12,677 bases of DNA from Anaerolineales bacterium (GTDB lineage Bacteria > Chloroflexota > Anaerolineae > Anaerolineales > UBA4823): the NCBI GenBank assembly GCA_028687395.1, contig JAQUAE010000020.1:1-12677 (forward strand), in the 5' to 3' direction. Positions within the stretch are counted from its first letter, which is position 1, and each line of letters begins with the position of its first letter. Both the position numbers and the translations under genes were made by a program. The notes under the pieces were generated by a model. That model did not search any database, was not told the origin of the DNA, and saw nothing but the letters and a program-made list of their open reading frames with translations. Below, piece after piece: positions 11,785 through 12,677 of the stretch.

Positions 11785-12551
11785 GCTGGGAAAGGGCCAT
11801 CACCATCAAGACTGAGCGCGAGCTGAGCATCATGCGCCAGGCGGGGCGCATCAACGCCCTGGCATTGCAGCGGGTGCGCGAGCTGGTGCGCCCGGGCGTG
11901 ACTACCGCCGAGCTGGACAAAGCTGCGGAAGAGGTCATCCGCTCGCATGGAGCGCAACCCGCCTTCCTGGGCGTCCCCGGGGCGTACCCGTACCCGGCCA
12001 CGCTCACGGTCAGCATCAACGACGAGCTGGTGCATGGCATTCCTGGCAAGCGCAAGCTGAAGGAAGGCGACATCGTCTCGATCGATTGCGGCACGATCTT
12101 CGAGGGCTACGTGGGCGACTCGGCCTTCACCATGGGCGTCGGCGAAATCTCGAAGGAAGCCCAAGAGCTCATCGAAGTCACCGAGAAGGCGCTCGCCATC
12201 GGCATCGACAAGCTGCGCGCAGGCAACCGGGTTGGGGATGTAGGCGCTGCGATCCAGGCCTTCGTCGAGGGGCAGGGTTACTTCCTGACCCGCGAATACA
12301 CTGGCCATGGCGTCGGCCAGGCGATGTGGGAAGGCCCGCAGGTGCCCAATTACGGTGTGGCGGGCAGGGGCACGCTGCTGCGCAGCGGGATGACCATTGC
12401 CCTGGAGCCGATGGTGCTGGCCGGTACTGAGGCAACCTGGGTGTTGCCCGACCAGTGGACTGTAGCATCGAAAGACGGCGGCCTGACGGCTCACTTCGAG
12501 CACACCGTTGCGGTCATGAATGGCGATCCAGTCATCCTCACCCAGCCATGA
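11781..12551 (+). CDS. map: Methionine aminopeptidase, type I
   Basis: This enzyme removes the initiator Met from new proteins. The 256-residue product is a type I MetAP with the pita-bread fold. The five metal ligands are present: D102 (IDCG), D113 (GDSAFT), H176 (GHGVG), E209 (LEPM) and E240 (FEHT), and substrate-contact His85 (VHGIP) is kept. The residue that matches E. coli His178, normally found in a motif like MHEEPQVPN, is Trp183 here (MWEGPQVPN). That His is usually conserved in the family, so reduced activity or altered specificity is possible; this is inferred. The ATG overlaps the adk stop by 4 nt. rpmJ follows after 104 nt, with no infA between. Confidence 0.97.
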   Translation: MSWERAITIKTERELSIMRQAGRINALALQRVRELVRPGVTTAELDKAAEEVIRSHGAQPAFLGVPGAYPYPATLTVSINDELVHGIPGKRKLKEGDIVSIDCGTIFEGYVGDSAFTMGVGEISKEAQELIEVTEKALAIGIDKLRAGNRVGDVGAAIQAFVEGQGYFLTREYTGHGVGQAMWEGPQVPNYGVAGRGTLLRSGMTIALEPMVLAGTEATWVLPDQWTVASKDGGLTAHFEHTVAVMNGDPVILTQP

Positions 12552-12569
12552 CGGCGGGTGGACGAAAAC

Positions 12570-12598
12570 TGGATGAGTAGAAAAGATTACAGTATAAT
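12570..12598 (+). promoter_or_regulatory. Promoter candidate ahead of rpmJ
   Basis: A perfect TATAAT is at 12593-12598 in a locally AT-rich stretch, in contrast to the GC-rich surroundings. With a 17-bp spacer the -35 position, 12570-12575, reads TGGATG, only 3 of 6 to consensus. Initiation near 12605 would give a leader of about 50 nt before rpmJ. In many bacteria rpmJ opens the genes for S13, S11, S4 and RpoA, so this may be the alpha-operon promoter; those genes lie outside the window. Confidence 0.45.
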
Positions 12599-12616
12599 AG
12601 GAACTTCGGCTACAAT

Positions 12617-12633
12617 CTGACCTGCAGGGTCAG
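12617..12633 (+). other. Hairpin in the rpmJ leader
   Basis: CTGACC at 12617-12622 pairs perfectly with GGTCAG at 12628-12633 around a 5-nt loop (TGCAG). It ends 9 nt before the GAGGAG binding site at 12643-12648. No T run follows, so it is not a terminator. It may influence translation or mRNA stability. Confidence 0.45.
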
Positions 12634-12655
12634 TGAGCGCAAGAGGAGTATGGAC

Positions 12656-12677
12656 ATGAAGGTATCATCTTCGGTTA
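12656..12677 (+). CDS. rpmJ: 50S ribosomal protein L36, N-terminal fragment
   Basis: Only the first seven codons are in the window, reading MKVSSSV, the usual opening of L36, a very small zinc-ribbon large-subunit protein. The ATG at 12656 is preferred to in-frame ATG at 12650: GAGGAG at 12643-12648 is 7 nt before 12656 but only 1 nt before 12650, and the shorter form matches the family. The gene is cut by the window edge, so the cysteine motif cannot be seen. It follows map in an order known from many bacteria, though infA is missing between them. Confidence 0.85.

Overview
This window is a stretch of the bacterial S10-spc ribosomal protein cluster. Every gene is on the + strand. It begins in the last codons of tuf (EF-Tu) and ends in the first codons of rpmJ (L36). 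The order is tuf' - rpsJ - rplC - rplD - rplW - rplB - rpsS - rplV - rpsC - rplP - rpmC - rpsQ - rplN - rplX - rplE - rpsN - rpsH - rplF - rplR - rpsE - rpmD - rplO - secY - adk - map - rpmJ'. It is core genome: no mobile element, CRISPR array, tRNA, rRNA or phage gene is visible.

Organism: the DNA is GC-rich. S14 is the short four-cysteine zinc form, L24 carries a C-terminal pair of CxxC motifs, SecY is followed by adk and map, tuf sits directly upstream of rpsJ, and L36 starts MKVSSSV. Together these suggest a non-proteobacterial lineage, most like Chloroflexota and perhaps Anaerolineae. That placement is inferred from remembered family features, not from a tree.

Layout: positions 1-454 hold the tuf tail and rpsJ, only 8 nt apart. 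Positions 455-670 are the largest gap. It holds a strong bulged hairpin, a possible set of mutually exclusive small hairpins, and a promoter-like pair just before rplC. Positions 671-5950 hold the rest of the S10 operon plus rplN. Gaps of about 80-95 nt lie before rplD, rpsS and rplP. Elsewhere genes abut or overlap (TAATG at rplW/rplB, ATGA at rplP/rpmC, rpmC/rpsQ and rpsQ/rplN). Positions 5976-9706 are the spc part, from L24 to L15. Positions 9767-12551 are secY, adk and map. A 104-nt gap then contains a perfect TATAAT and a small hairpin ahead of rpmJ. infA, often found between map and rpmJ, is absent here.

The genes work together to build the ribosome: EF-Tu for elongation, S and L proteins for both subunits, SecY as the export channel for nascent proteins, adenylate kinase for nucleotide balance, and methionine aminopeptidase for N-terminal Met removal. 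I see no new multi-gene system. What merits a second look is the structured non-coding gaps, plus substitutions at normally conserved residues in EF-Tu, S3, SecY, Adk, Map and S14.
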